Shown here: positions 9,544-19,481 of the stretch, one piece after another
Layout: every line of letters begins with the position of its first letter
Position numbering within the stretch: the stretch's first letter is position 1
Source: Fomitopsis serialis
Taxonomy: Eukaryota; Basidiomycota; Agaricomycetes; Polyporales; Fomitopsidaceae
Direction of reading: 5' to 3'
DNA: 64,000 nucleotides
Assembly: GCF_022376445.1 (NCBI RefSeq)
Contig: NW_025955055.1
Span: forward strand, 1 to 64,000
Translations under genes and position numbers: made by a program
The notes under the pieces: model-generated
Database searches by the model: none
The model's input: the letters and a program-made list of their open reading frames with translations, nothing else
Told to the model about the DNA's origin: nothing

Positions 9544-10855
9544 TCGGCTCGATACTCGTCTTGTAGGCCGCCCTCGTGAGTCGTGCCGCGGTCAATGCGA
9601 GAGGAGAGGGAGGAGGCGAGGGCGCGTCGAGCGAGTGCGAGGGCGTCCGGTAGGTGGATGGGTGGTCGAGGAAAGAGACAGGCGGGATGTCCCTCCCGTA
9701 CCTTTGCGCGAATGCCGCCCGTTCGGCTGCGGCCGTCTCCCTGGCGTGATGAGCGCGGACGAGGGCCGCAGCTTCCTCGCGCGACTGAAAACTAGAGTGG
9801 GAAGGCGGCGACGGATGGACGGCGATCGACGAAGGGAGCGGCGGATGGACGTAGGCGGATGGACGAGGATAGCGCGGGGAGGCGGGTGCATCGGAAGAGT
9901 GCGCGAGTGTGGACGGTGGACGCGGAGATGACGAAGTCGAGGGTGCGTAGCGCGTGGAAGAGGGAGAGGGTAATGGCAGGAGAGGGGCGGTGGTACTCAC
10001 CGGAGTCGATCGGACTCCTCCCTCTCTGTCGGCCTCTCTGCTCGTCCCTCCGCGGTGACTCGTCCACGCGTTCGTCGGGGCATCCCTTGGGTGCCTGGTC
10101 GGGCACGTCGACGCGTCTTGCAGGGCGGGCTCGCAGGCGCGGGACGCGCTCTTCGTCTGCGAGTCTCGCGGGGCCTTGTCCGAGCTTGCCCTTGCGCACG
10201 CTGGGGTGACCTGTTCGTAGGACTTGCGGGCGCGTAGCGCGTTGGTCGTCTGCGCCGTGGACGGAACCTCTTGTCGGGGCCTCAGCGTACGCGTCGGCGC
10301 GTCGGTCTTGCCGTCGCGCAGAGGATGGGCGCGCGGATGCTCGACCTCCTGCCTTGAGCTGTCGCCGGCGGGACAGCCACTTGTACCGAGCGAGCGAAGA
10401 GTTCGCACGGCTCGGTACTCGTGTTGTAGGCTGCCCGCGAGAGTAGGTCGGAGGATAGCGGGGGAGTTGAGGCGCGAGATGGAAGGAGGAGCGAGGTCGA
10501 CGCGTTGAGCGAGCGACTCAGCGCGCGACGCGTCCGGGCGCTCGCGCGGGGACGGAACTCCCACGGGTCTCCGAACGGACTCGGACCGTGCAGCTTGAGA
10601 TGCTGGGCCGCAGGTGGCGATTGGAGGTGGTTGGGAGCCTCGAGGCGCGATCGCCGAGGCGTAGAGGTGGGCGCTGTAGGCGCGCGAGCTGTGAGCTGGC
10701 GCGGGGGCCCGAATTGGTGATAGTGCTCGCCATTCGGAGCAGGCCAGCCAGCTGGGAGAAGGCATTAGGATAGAAAGTGGTAGATAGAGTACTCGAGAAT
10801 GGATTTCGACTTTGAAGTGATCCCGAGAGAGCTGGAGGAGAACAAGGGTGTTCAC
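9143..10855 (-). CDS. N-terminal frame of the modular LARD protein
   Basis: 570-codon frame whose ATG (10855) lies about 35 nt inside the LTR and candidate primer site, where a first retroelement frame is expected. It carries one copy of the E-Y-R-A-V-R-T-L-R-S-L-G module (near 10400) and one K-S-Y-E-Q-V-T-P-A-C-A-R module (near 10210). At about 9590 the module sequence moves to a second frame (two EYRAEWNVRSLD copies, 9300 and 9560). At about 9141 it moves to the third frame, that of the 1944-codon ORF. The last switch coincides with GAGGTCCGTCC where the upstream copy has GAGGTTCCGTCC, so a 1-nt deletion is the likely cause. The true product in this copy is therefore truncated unless frameshifting or splicing rescues it. 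Confidence 0.5.
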   Translation of the reverse strand: MNTLVLLQLSRDHFKVEIHSRVLYLPLSILMPSPSWLACSEWRALSPIRAPAPAHSSRAYSAHLYASAIAPRGSQPPPIATCGPASQAARSESVRRPVGVPSPRERPDASRAESLAQRVDLAPPSISRLNSPAILRPTLAGSLQHEYRAVRTLRSLGTSGCPAGDSSRQEVEHPRAHPLRDGKTDAPTRTLRPRQEVPSTAQTTNALRARKSYEQVTPACARASSDKAPRDSQTKSASRACEPALQDASTCPTRHPRDAPTNAWTSHRGGTSREADREGGVRSTPVSTTAPLLPLPSPSSTRYAPSTSSSPRPPSTLAHSSDAPASPRYPRPSAYVHPPLPSSIAVHPSPPSHSSFQSREEAAALVRAHHARETAAAERAAFAQRYGRDIPPVSFLDHPSTYRTPSHSLDAPSPPPSPLALTAARLTRAAYKTSIEPSGTSARSIPMAAPPSPMQGPRSCNHTPDLSAMASSTRLPPRAVLVRPLPPSRCFPLRSPSTLRHLRALALPPSADPLTRAILKTSIEPSGTSARSIPVVAPPSSTQSPRLCNHALNLRATASPTRLRLRQDPD

Positions 10856-10871
10856 AGGGCAGTGGACCGGT

Positions 10872-10888
10872 CCCCTGAATGTCCACCA
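10872..10888 (-). other. Candidate tRNA primer-binding site
   Basis: Reading on the minus strand, TGGTGGACATTCAGGGG starts 1 nt after the 5' LTR. TGG complements the CCA end of a tRNA and the position is canonical. The matching tRNA was not identified. Confidence 0.5.
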
Positions 10889-10889
10889 A

Positions 10890-11397
10890 TGTTAGGGCTC
10901 GTGGGCTCGGAACCCTAGATTCAGGGGCCGGGCTGCCTCGTGAACCTAATGGTTGGTGGTCGCGACGCGACCAGGGGGGAAAGGAGGATCTCGGGGTCGT
11001 GAGCAAGGTGAGGAGTACCTGCTAGGGTCGTTAGCAGGGCGACGAGCCTTGCTATTCGGGAGCGCGGAGAGGTCCTTGGTTGCCAGCGACGAGCTGGGCC
11101 AAGCAGGGAGTCCTAGACGGGCTGTTGGGCCAGGTCGAGGAGGGGTCCAAGGCGAAGGCGACGAGCCTAAGCCGAGGGGAGTTCCTAGGCGGGGCGACGA
11201 GCCTAGCCGAGGACAGGGGAACTAACTCGGACGGCGCGAAGAGTTCGCACTCGGACGAGGTGGTAGTTCAGGTAGAAGAGTAGATTACTTCCCAAAATGG
11301 AAGTCAGATCGCTAGGTACATTGAGATAAGATGAGATGTACACTATCAGTTCATAATCTAATCTAAGGGACAGATAATGGGTTATCTATCCGTAACA
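10890..11397 (-). repeat. 5' LTR of the LARD-like element
   Basis: 508-bp copy of 2731-3238 with no difference found by eye. It is followed on the plus strand by the GCTAG duplication at 11398-11402. Confidence 0.93.
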
Positions 11398-14300
11398 GCT
11401 AGTGGCTGGCTTGATGACTCCAAAGACAAAGCATCACTCTTACCAATGGACCGGTTCCAGCCCGTGAGCACCATGACAGGACCAGAGTGGAAAAGTGTTC
11501 TCAGCCAGAAGCGGGAAGATATTCTCCATCAGCGAGAGGAGCAGGCAGCAAGCAAGCCCAGAGATGAACCTGGTAGCCACAACAATGGCAATGACAAACC
11601 TGCAGACTATGTGGATAATGTGAAGGCGGTAGACTACAACTATATGTCAGTCAAATTCAGAGCAGCAGATGATAAGCTCCAGTCACTTATTGATGGCATA
11701 GTGAAAAGCTTCACATTGAATGAGGAGCAAGAAAGGGCTTTTCGTGTAATTGCTAACCATGCAACTCAGCCTCCTGCAGAGAAGCTGAAGATGTATCTTG
11801 GAGGAATGGCTGGAACTGGGAAATCTCAGGTCATCAAGGCTTTGATCAGGTTCTTCCAAGATCGCAATGAAGGCTATCGCTTTGCATGCATGGCTCCCAC
11901 TGGCTCTGCAGCATCCCTCATCTCTGGATCTACATACCACTCCATGCTGGGATTCTCCAAATATGGTGATGCTAATAATGGGACTCTGCGGAATGTCCGT
12001 GACAGACTGAAGGATGTGGACTACATATTTCTGGATGAGATTTCCATGGTTGACTGCAACCATTTCTATGATATTTCTGCACGTCTATGCCGCATATATA
12101 GCAACACTGGTGAGCCATTTGGTGGCAAAAATATGATCTTTGCTGGTGATTTTGCACAGCTTGAGCCACCAGGAACGGGGTACTCTCTGTTCTCAGCAAA
12201 GGTCAACAGTGTCAGACACTCTACGTCAAGTTGGAGACAACAGGAGGCGTCCCTTGGGAAGGCAATTTGGCATCAAGTTACTACAGTTGTGATTCTCCGA
12301 CAAAATATGAGACAGAAGTCTCAGAGTGCTGAAGATGCAAAATTCAGAAAACTGCTGGACAACTTACGCTACAAAGCTTGCACAATGGCAGATGTGAATT
12401 TTCTGCGAGGCCGTATAGCTGGCCGGGGCAAAGGCAAACCAAAGCTTAGTGATCCCAACTTCCGGAATGTGTCTATCATACTGTCATACAATTCCCACAG
12501 AGACCGAATCAATGAACTTGGTGTAGCCAGGTTTGCAAAGGACACAGGCCAGACTCTGGAAACCTTTTACTCTCTAGACCATTATGGGAGTCCTGAGGAG
12601 AGTAAAAAAACACGCAAAATGAAGAAAAATGCGGATGTCAGGCGCAAGGTGGACAAGATCCATCCTCATCTGCAAAATCAACTCTGGGCATTGCCAAATA
12701 AAAATTCCAATAATTACCCAGGGATAATATCCCTCTGTGTAGGACTTCCTGTCATGATTAAAGCCAATGAAGCCACGGAGTGCAATGTCACCAATGGAGC
12801 AGAGGCAGTAGTTGTAGGATGGGAATCCAAGCCACTCACAGGAGACAAGAGAATGCTGGATGTGGTATTTGTGAAGCTTACTGCTGCTCCCACTCCTGTC
12901 AAACTTGATGGTTTACCAGAGAATGTAGTCCCAATTGCTGCTCAGACAATAAAGATTCCCTGCTTGATGCCCAATGACCGCACACTGACTATCCACAGAA
13001 CTCAAGTGGCTCTCATACCCAACTTTGCCATGACTGATTTCAATTCCCAAGGCCGTACCAGGCCATACAATGTGGTGGACCTCCAGAACTGCAAAAATCA
13101 CCAATCTGTGTACACGTGTCTGTCCAGGGGTTCAAGCTATCAGGGGACCATTATTGTCCAGGGCTTTGACAACTCTAAATTCATGGGTGGTGTTACTGGC
13201 TGGCTCAGACAGGAATTCAGAGAACTGGAGCTGCTAGATGAGATCACAAAATTGAGATATGAAGGAACATTGTCTCGAACAGTACAAGGGGTCACCCGTG
13301 TAGCCCTCATCCATGCTTACAGGAACACAAAGGGTGCTAAACACATGCCCAAGACCATGCACACTGCACTGAGATGGTCTGAGAAGCAGCCCTTTGACAT
13401 TGAGGCTCCATACAAGGAAGCTGAGTGGGATATAGTAGAGCATCCAAAGAAGAAGAATGCAAAACAAAGAAGCACAGATGAGCTTGCTGAGCAAGCAGCA
13501 AGTGAAGATACACAACAGATCTCCCAACAGGATTTGCAGGCAGCCAAGTATATTCCTGCCAAAGGGGCTGTACAGCTTGCAACTGTGAGTATAGACACTG
13601 GTGGTAACATGCGCAAGAGGCCCCTGGGACAAGGGACACATAAAGATAGTAATGACAGGCCAGCAAAGAGAGCACGACCACTGGCAAATAATAGCAATAT
13701 GCCACTCTGTTTTGACTGGAATGAAGAGACATATAGCTGTGCATTTGACAGTCTGCTGGGCATTTTGCATTGTGTTTACCAAGAACAGAACATGTACTGG
13801 CAGCAGCATATAGCTCATCAAAACAAATATCTCTCAGCTTTCACAGACATGTTGCAGCAGGTCCACCAAAACAAAACCAACCTCAACAGTGTCAGGGACA
13901 GAATGCATGAGATGCTGCACAATGATGATGCAAACTCATTCCCCATGGTAGCTCCTGCAGGGTCTGATCTGTATGCTCTGTGCAAGCAGATGCTTTCTCA
14001 TGATATGGACTACTGCAATGAGACAGACCGATGCTCCTCATGCCATGTCTCCCAACATGTGACCACTTCTTCAACCAAGCTATGGACATTGGATGCTGCA
14101 TTGTGGGATTCCAGGATTGCACGGGGGCGCCATGTGACAACACGGACAACTTCTCATTGGGTCAAAGCCACCCAGAAGCACAAACTTGGAACTAGATGCC
14201 GCTTTTGTAATGCAACTATGATCCATGAAGAAGTTCTTACAACAGCACCCAACTTTATTGCATTTAATGTATACAGGGCAGATTGCACTAGGCTAGAGAA

Positions 14301-14544
14301 AAAGGTGGACATTAACACTGCCTTAGGTAACACCTCTTACCAACTGTGTGGGGTGATTTACTTTGGTGGATTCCACTTCACAGCAAGGATAATATCAACA
14401 AATGGTCATATCTGGTTCAATGATGGCAAAGAGACAGGACAGAATTGCACTGATGAAGGTATCCTGACTGCAAGTGGTGGCTTGCAACTGTGCAGTGCAG
14501 GGAACAGACATATGACAATAGGTCTATATGTCAAGGTTGCCTAA
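11398..14544 (+). pseudogene. Helitron protein, Pif1-like helicase plus C-terminal ubiquitin-hydrolase-like domain
   Basis: Continuation of the frame at 2-2730, open to the stop at 14542-14544. Superfamily-1 helicase motifs appear in order: Walker A G-M-A-G-T-G-K-S-Q (about 11806-11832), APTGSAA (about 11893), Walker B IFLDEISMVD (about 12025-12055), FAGDFAQLEPPG (about 12139), LRQNMRQ (12295), LPVMIKANEATECNVTNG (about 12745-12800) and YTCLSRG (13111-13131). These match the Pif1/RRM3-type helicases of Helitrons. After a charged linker (about 13430-13690), a separate domain has a Cys box Y-S-C-A-F-D-S-L-L (Cys codon 13738), C-S-S-C and C-R-F-C pairs that could bind zinc, and a His box G-G-F-H-F-T-A-R (His codon 14374) followed by W-F-N-D-G. 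That order is typical of USP/OTU-like cysteine peptidases, which some Helitron2 proteins carry. Separated from its Rep half by the LARD insertion. Confidence 0.9.
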
Positions 14545-14570
14545 CTTGTAAAAAAGTGCTACAGTACCGA

Positions 14571-14609
14571 AGGGATCGTACTGCCAGTCATGGCCCTCTC
14601 CCCAGCAAG
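14571..14609 (+). other. Helitron 3' terminus: inverted-repeat arm and hairpin
   Basis: AGGGATCGTA, then CTGCCAGTCATGGC (GCCA/TGGC stem), then CCTCTCCCCAGCAAG. The same block closes copies A (to 25823) and B (to 60851) and, on the minus strand, D (39482) and C (43720). In the other copies the loop reads GCTA instead of GTCA. Confidence 0.85.
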
Positions 14610-14729
14610 TCTCCTCTTGGAGTATAAGACCAAGCATCACATTGGAGTCGTCCGGATCAACTTCACCCACGAAGACGATAACCCACTTCTAGTCCTCTGA
14701 ACCTTCATCACCTCCTCTTTCCACTCGAC

Positions 14730-15809
14730 ATGTCTCGCTTTGCCATCGCCCGTACGCCCTCTCCCATCCTCCCCACTCCCCTCTTCGCCGAAACTCGTCG
14801 ACTCTTCTCTGAACGACCCGAACTGCAGGAAGCCCCCGATACCCGCGTAAACTGGAGGATGGTCCAGCACCTGTTCCTCGATCCTGACATGGAGCTCATC
14901 AACCTCGCCTACCCCCCTGTCGAGATTCCTCTCACGAACGCGGAACAACACGACACCCTCGACGCACTAGTCTGCGTGTACGACACAATAACCGAGGTCA
15001 CGATGAGGAGACATCTATGACAGGACATCGTAGCCGAATTCTTAGCATATGAACGAGACACTGTCGGTGCGCTCACCACGGCTCTCAAAACATTGGAGCA
15101 CACCCGATTCCCAGAGCTCCTTGCACACAACGATCCTGACGCGCGTCGACCCCAAGGAATCCCTCCACCCCGACCCCTATCACGCATTACGTCGCCTCCT
15201 ACGTCACAGTCGGAGGAAGACTTCCATATCGAACCCACGTGTGCAGAACTGGCGGATGCACCGCCTAGGTACTCCCAACCCCCAGCGTACTCCGAAGAGG
15301 AACCCCTCGCTGCACCGACACCTCGACCCTCTTCATTGTCGTCCATGAATACCGACGGCTTCTTCGTGCTCGAGGCCCAACTTCTCGCTCAGCAACGAGA
15401 AGAAGGTCCGCAAGCATCTTCGTCCACTAGTGCAGAAGAACTCGTCGACCAAATCTTCGGTCGACGAATCCTGCAAGTTGTTTACGGTCCAGATGGGGAA
15501 GTCGTAGGGTATTCGGTTGGTATCAATAGCGATGATCCCAATCACGCCTTCCTTACCCCCTCGGAAGTACCACCTGCCGTTGCGGCTCGAAACACCAACA
15601 CCGCTATCTACAAGATCCGTGCCAACAGGCGATCAGCAAGTATCCCTCACATCGGATCTCTTCAGGTGCTGGTCGAGTCCAACGAGGAGTCTCACTCGGT
15701 TGAAGACCAACCTTCAAGTCGAGTACCCTCTCCTTGGGACTTCAACGGCGACATAAACATGTATGCGGATGGTAACGACGGTGGAGATGAACAGGATCCT
15801 GAAGCTTAG
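14730..15809 (+). pseudogene. Unknown LTR-element ORF (Gag-like?) with two PPxY motifs and one stop
   Basis: 359 codons in a single frame from ATG 14730 to the TAG at 15807-15809, interrupted by one TGA at 15018-15020 after TMRRHL. I do not recognise the family. The N-terminal third has predicted helical character (VNWRMVQHLFLDPDMEL; DTLDALVCVYDTITEVT). The middle is Pro/Ser-rich and holds P-P-R-Y and P-P-A-Y close together (about 15260-15290), a WW-domain-binding type of motif also seen as a late domain in retroviral Gag proteins. A later part (RRILQVVYGPDGEVVGYSVG) looks like a small beta-rich segment, and the tail is acidic. Its place just before a purine tract and LTR suggests a short, perhaps non-autonomous, element. 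A Gag role is inference only. Confidence 0.5.
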
Positions 15810-15845
15810 TGGTCAACGCGGACGTCGACCATAGGAAGGGGCTTA

Positions 15846-16275
15846 TGTTACAAGTCGCCATGTCACGTACATTTCTTTTCTTTTTACTTGTTATTTCTAA
15901 CCACCTCACGTGCATGAGGACCGGTTATGTACCATACCGCACCCGGACTATCATGTGATAGCTGACCCCTGCTTACTTGTTTCTTCGTCATGATTACCAC
16001 TTCCTTCGTCAGCGCTGACGCATCTCATGCTTACTATACGTCTTGGCTCAGACTCATCCAAGTGTATATATACCTGCACAGTAGAGGTCGGATTCTTCAG
16101 TTCGACCTGGTTAGCAATCGACGCTAGCTTCCTCATACCGCTACCGCTTCGGAACTCGACGAGGACGAAGGGATTCACATCCTTCCTCGGTCTAAGATAC
16201 AGAACTCCTCTTCGAAGTTAGTAGCCTTGCAAGCTTGTGGCTTGTAGTGTTCCACTCGCCTAGCTTCGCATAACA
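15846..16275 (+). repeat. Putative LTR (430 bp) with TATA box
   Basis: Bounded by TGTTA and TAACA, preceded by a purine tract, and containing GTATATATACC at 16063-16073 followed by a plausible transcript start region. No second copy is present in the window, so the borders are inferred from the termini alone. Confidence 0.55.
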
Positions 16276-16460
16276 CAGGCTACCGGGCGGGAAAGCGGGC
16301 TGGCGAGTGGGCGGGCGTGTGAGCAAGCGGGCGTGCGGGCATGCGGGTGTGCGAGCTGGTGGGGAACGGGGCAGGAAACCGGGCAGGAGATTGGACAGGA
16401 AATCGGGCGGGCAAGCGGGCGGGAAACCAGGCAAGCGGGAATCACGAGCGGATGAGCAAG
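16276..16460 (+). repeat. G-rich degenerate low-complexity tract
   Basis: About 170 bp built from variants of GCGGGMAA and GGGCGGGCAAGC, strongly purine-skewed on the plus strand (16280-16450). No gene recognised. 16460-16960 holds only GC-rich shadow frames. Confidence 0.7.
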
Positions 16461-16969
16461 TGAGTACTAACAGTACTTTCCCTCATCTCTGTCCCTGACC
16501 TCCCTCACTGGCTGCCACCCAACACCCGCCCGTTCCTCCACAGATCGACACGCCCGGCGACTGTGAGTGCGCAGGGCAAATGCCGAGCCCACCAACACGT
16601 CCGACGACCGGACCGCACGCCTGAGGACGTGACACACACGACAACGGTGAGCACGTAGGGCGAATGCCTTACGTGCAAACACAGCCGACGGGCGGATGTG
16701 GGCACAGGCGCGAGGGCGGGCGGGCAAGGCAGTGGATGGGCGGATGGGTGGGTATGCTTGTTCTCCTTCAGCTTTGCCCAGCCCACCGCGAGCTCCACCG
16801 CTCGGTCCATGCCCGCCTCTCCCAAGAAAGGTGAGGGAAAGGAGAAAGCGCGCTCCGCCCTGCTCGTCCCACCTCGAGGTCCACCTCGAGCTCAGATGTG
16901 AAGCCCGTCGTCTGTGATCGGGTGGACACCGAATACGAGTACGCACTCGGACGGGACCCAGCTCAACCT

Positions 16970-17092
16970 GTCGCTCTCGTCGCTCTCTCTTGTCCTCGTC
17001 ACACTCTCTCATCCTCGTCACACTCTCTCATCGTCACACTCTCTCATCCTCGTCGCTCTCTCTCGCCCTTGTCGCTCTCTCTCGCCCTCGAG
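16970..17092. repeat. Pyrimidine-rich minisatellite
   Basis: Tandem variants of TCCTCGTCACACTCTCTCA and TCGTCGCTCTCTCTCGCCCT, about six units of 15-20 bp. Confidence 0.8.
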
Positions 17093-17514
17093 AAGCTAAG
17101 CATGCCCACGCCCTCAAACCCTGGCACGAGCATGGACTTCCGTCCCGAAGCTGTCGCGACGAGTGACAGGTAGTCTATGGTGCAGCCATATTACGCATGG
17201 CCACATCCACATACATTCCAGTCTTAGTCGCATCCCCGCCCAAACTCCAATGCTGCAGGCCCTGTGCCCGCGCCTTTGCTCCAGCGTGCGTCGACAGTGA
17301 GAGAATTCTTTAGAAAGCCGAAGCATGCTATGCTTGCTCCCACCACTACCACTCCTGCAACTGCAACCACAACGACCACTGCCACTCCCTCTCGCCCACA
17401 GCCCCTGTCGCATGCACTCTTCACCTGCACTCTCGTGTGTCCGCACCTCTGGCTGGCCACCAACTTGCCCGCGCGATTGCCCACTTGCCCGTGGACCTGC
17501 CTACTTACCTGTGG

Positions 17515-17633
17515 ACCCGCGGACCCGCATGAACCCGTGCAAAACCCGTACCCGCTGTCACGGGTTGGTACCGGGGCGGGTATGGGTACGGGTACACCTC
17601 GGGACACCTGCGGGTGTACCCGTGCTCTGCACT
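17515..17633 (+). repeat. Dispersed ACCCGTACCC/GGGTAYGGGTAC repeat, CpG-rich copy
   Basis: Contains inverted runs of ACCCG and GGGTA and ends GTGTACCCGTGCTCTGCACTA. The copy at 38160-38294 aligns through the same landmarks (ACCCRTGCAAAACCCRTACCC near its start, ACACCC...TGCACTA at its end), but nearly every CG there has become CA or TG. Fragments also occur at 36364-36465 and 48630-48661. Its class is unknown. Confidence 0.6.
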
Positions 17634-18999
17634 AGTCTCTGCAGGGGAGTCCACCTTGTCCACTTCCTCCCACCATGTCCTTTCTTGCTGGTGGGTGCCG
17701 CGGGCATGACCGGGGGCTGCAGCGAGTGAGGGATGGGCCGAAAAAATTCCTCTACAGGCACGGTGATGGTGGTCAGGAGGAGAGGGGCAAGGGCTTGGAC
17801 GCACAGGCCTCGTGGATTTTCAAGGTACCAGTTCGGGCGGTGGTTTAGGGTGTCCCCGCGTCAGACAACGCCATGATGGGTTACCAAGCCCGCCACCGGG
17901 ACTCCATTTCTGCCTGCACACTGCGGCCCGAGGGTGCCACCTCCCTCATTGCACCCGTGCGATCTCTTGGCCCACATTGTGCGTCACATCGTACGGTGTT
18001 GGTTAAGTTCACGGTCAAGGCTGTGAACCTTCTGCCAGTGTACGGTCTCAAGTTCAACTTTGCGCCCACGCTCAGCTTGTTTGCTACCTCGCAGTACGAT
18101 CACCTCATGCTGATTCTCCCCCAAGGCGGGTGTTCTCCCCGGAGAGGATGGCGCAACAAAGCTCTGGCGAGCCTGTGTCCACCAAGCCCCGCTGCAATCA
18201 CTGCACATGCATCACGCATCGTGTGCAATATCCTGCTCATTGTTTTATTGCCGGCACTGATCAATCAATGGCTCTTCCATCTGTCGACGGTCTCAGGTTC
18301 TGTGGTCAGCACGGGGCCCCCGCCAGCACTGGGAGTCCTGCATTTCAGTGCTTACCTACGAAGACAACACATTGATTCAATCACTTCTGGCTCTGGGCTC
18401 TCAGACGTGGCATGGGTGTTACACTGGGTGTCGGTGTATGGCTATCTTGTTCTCTGGCGATAGTATGCAGTGAGTCCGAGTCCCAAATTTGCAACTGGCC
18501 TTGTGTGGAACTGATGACCAACTGCTTTCGACAGCCACTCTCAATCCTATCACAAGCCTACTCCAAAGCTGGATGGTCAAAATACACCGGCACCGAGGTC
18601 ACTTCACACATCTTCCGCTCCACGATCAAAGGCGGATCGCCGCAGACTCAACATACACCATCTTTGTTCACCCCTGTGCTGGGCCGAGTATACCCATAGG
18701 TTGGTCTTGTCTTCTTATGACTGTTGTGTTTCTCGTCCATTCACTGACATCTGGGCAGTCGTATCTGACTGCACCACTGTCACAGATCTCAGGCAGTTGC
18801 TTGTCGCCAAAGGAGTGCCTCGTGAACTGGCTCAGTCCGTCAGTCTTGCGCTCCCTTGCAATCTGTTTCGCTATCTAAACGGCACTCAATCAATGCGGGA
18901 ACCCGGAGTGGGAGCTCTTGCACACGTCTGCATGACTGTCACCATCCCCGGTGTGTCTTGTCTCTCACTTTTTATCAATTGACGACTCAGTGATCACCA
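17634..18999. other. Decayed sequence, no recognised gene
   Basis: Base composition and open stretches (17873-18463 and 18489-18878, 196 and 129 codons on plus) look like old coding DNA, but I recognise no family. It directly precedes the Plavaka pseudogene and may include the upstream part of that element. Confidence 0.4.
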
Positions 19000-19481
19000 A
19001 TGCGACTTCGCAGGTGGCTCACACTTCAGCGTGGGCGCGTGCACTTCACACCAATGTCCAGGTGTGGCATGACCGGATTTGAACTGCATGCACTGTCACG
19101 TCATGTAGCTCGATCAGCAGATCCTCGATGCCAGGCAAGCGTCACACAGGCAATGGAACTGGCACACCAACGTGTGCAGGCTCGCCTTGCACCACCACGC
19201 GGTCCGGCAGATCCTGTTGCAGGTCCGTCAAATGCTCGTGATGATGTGCCATCTCATCTGGCGAGAAATGCCAATCACCACGCAAATGAAGGTGTGTAGT
19301 GGTACGTCGGCCGTGAGCGTGCTCACTCAATAACTGCATGTCAGGAATGGAGGTTGACGGGCCAGTTGAATACCTCGACCCGGACAGCATGGATGCCCTC
19401 GATGGCGCAGATGATGACATTCCAGGGCAACCACCCAACGGGTTCCCGCGGCCACCTTCTCCTTTGGACTCCGAGTCCTCA
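19000..19481 (+). pseudogene. Plavaka-type transposase, 5' part
   Basis: N-terminal part of a CACTA-related Plavaka transposase found in basidiomycetes. A zinc-finger-like stretch C-G-M-T-G-F-E-L-H-A-L-S-R-H...D-P-R-C is followed by a Pro-rich linker. A 53-bp intron (19292-19344, GTGTGT...TGTCAG) joins GAA-G to GA-ATG in frame, giving E-G-M-E-V-D. The second exon runs to the Helitron insertion after DSESS. The upstream TGTCCAG...TGTGGC pair of possible Cys codons is out of frame by one base. The first ATG (19000) is a guess. The rest of the gene lies at 25824-28432 and 29870-30211. Confidence 0.55.

Larger units (their letters stand above)
2731..11397 (-). mobile_element. Large non-autonomous LTR retrotransposon (LARD-like), 8.67 kb
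   Basis: Two 508-bp LTRs (2731-3238 and 10890-11397) begin TGTTAGGG and end CGTAACA on the plus strand; I found no difference between them on reading through. GCTAG duplications flank the element. The coding strand is minus: reading that way, a TGG-initiated candidate primer-binding site lies 1 nt from the LTR at 10872-10888, and a purine tract AATGGGGGGC lies just before the other LTR at 3241-3250. The only long frames in the internal 7.65 kb are Pro/Ser/Arg-rich modular frames. No reverse transcriptase, RNase H, integrase or protease motif (such as YxDD or a D-D-E arrangement) was seen on either strand. It must therefore be moved by another element's enzymes. Identical LTRs imply very recent insertion. 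Confidence 0.9.
1..14609 (+). mobile_element. Autonomous Helitron2/Helentron-like element, 3' part (5' end outside window)
   Basis: The element runs off the left edge and ends at CCCCAGCAAG (14600-14609) with a T following. It encodes a Rep-helicase protein in one frame (2-2730 continued at 11403-14544). Just after the stop lies AGGGATCGTA (14571-14580), the inverse complement of the TACGATCCCT that starts every related copy in the window. Next comes a short stem (GCCA...TGGC) before the end. An asymmetric terminal inverted repeat, a subterminal hairpin and a T at the target are traits of the Helentron/Helitron2 branch. The element is split by an LTR element at 2731-11397 and has one in-frame stop at 350-352, so this copy is inactive as it stands. 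Confidence 0.85.
14610..16275 (+). mobile_element. LTR element remnant: ORF, purine tract and 3' LTR
   Basis: To the right of the Helitron end lies a 1.67-kb piece with one protein frame (14730-15809), a purine tract AGGAAGGGGC (15833-15842) and a 430-bp repeat-like block bounded by TGTTA (15846) and TAACA (16275) that looks like a 3' LTR. The 5' part, with the other LTR, would lie left of the Helitron and outside the window. The most economical reading is that the Helitron inserted just upstream of this ORF. No second LTR is available to prove the call. Confidence 0.55.

Noticed and set aside
16467..17021. 184-codon Arg-rich minus frame
   Set aside because: GC-rich low-complexity DNA without motif; nothing on either side supports a gene.
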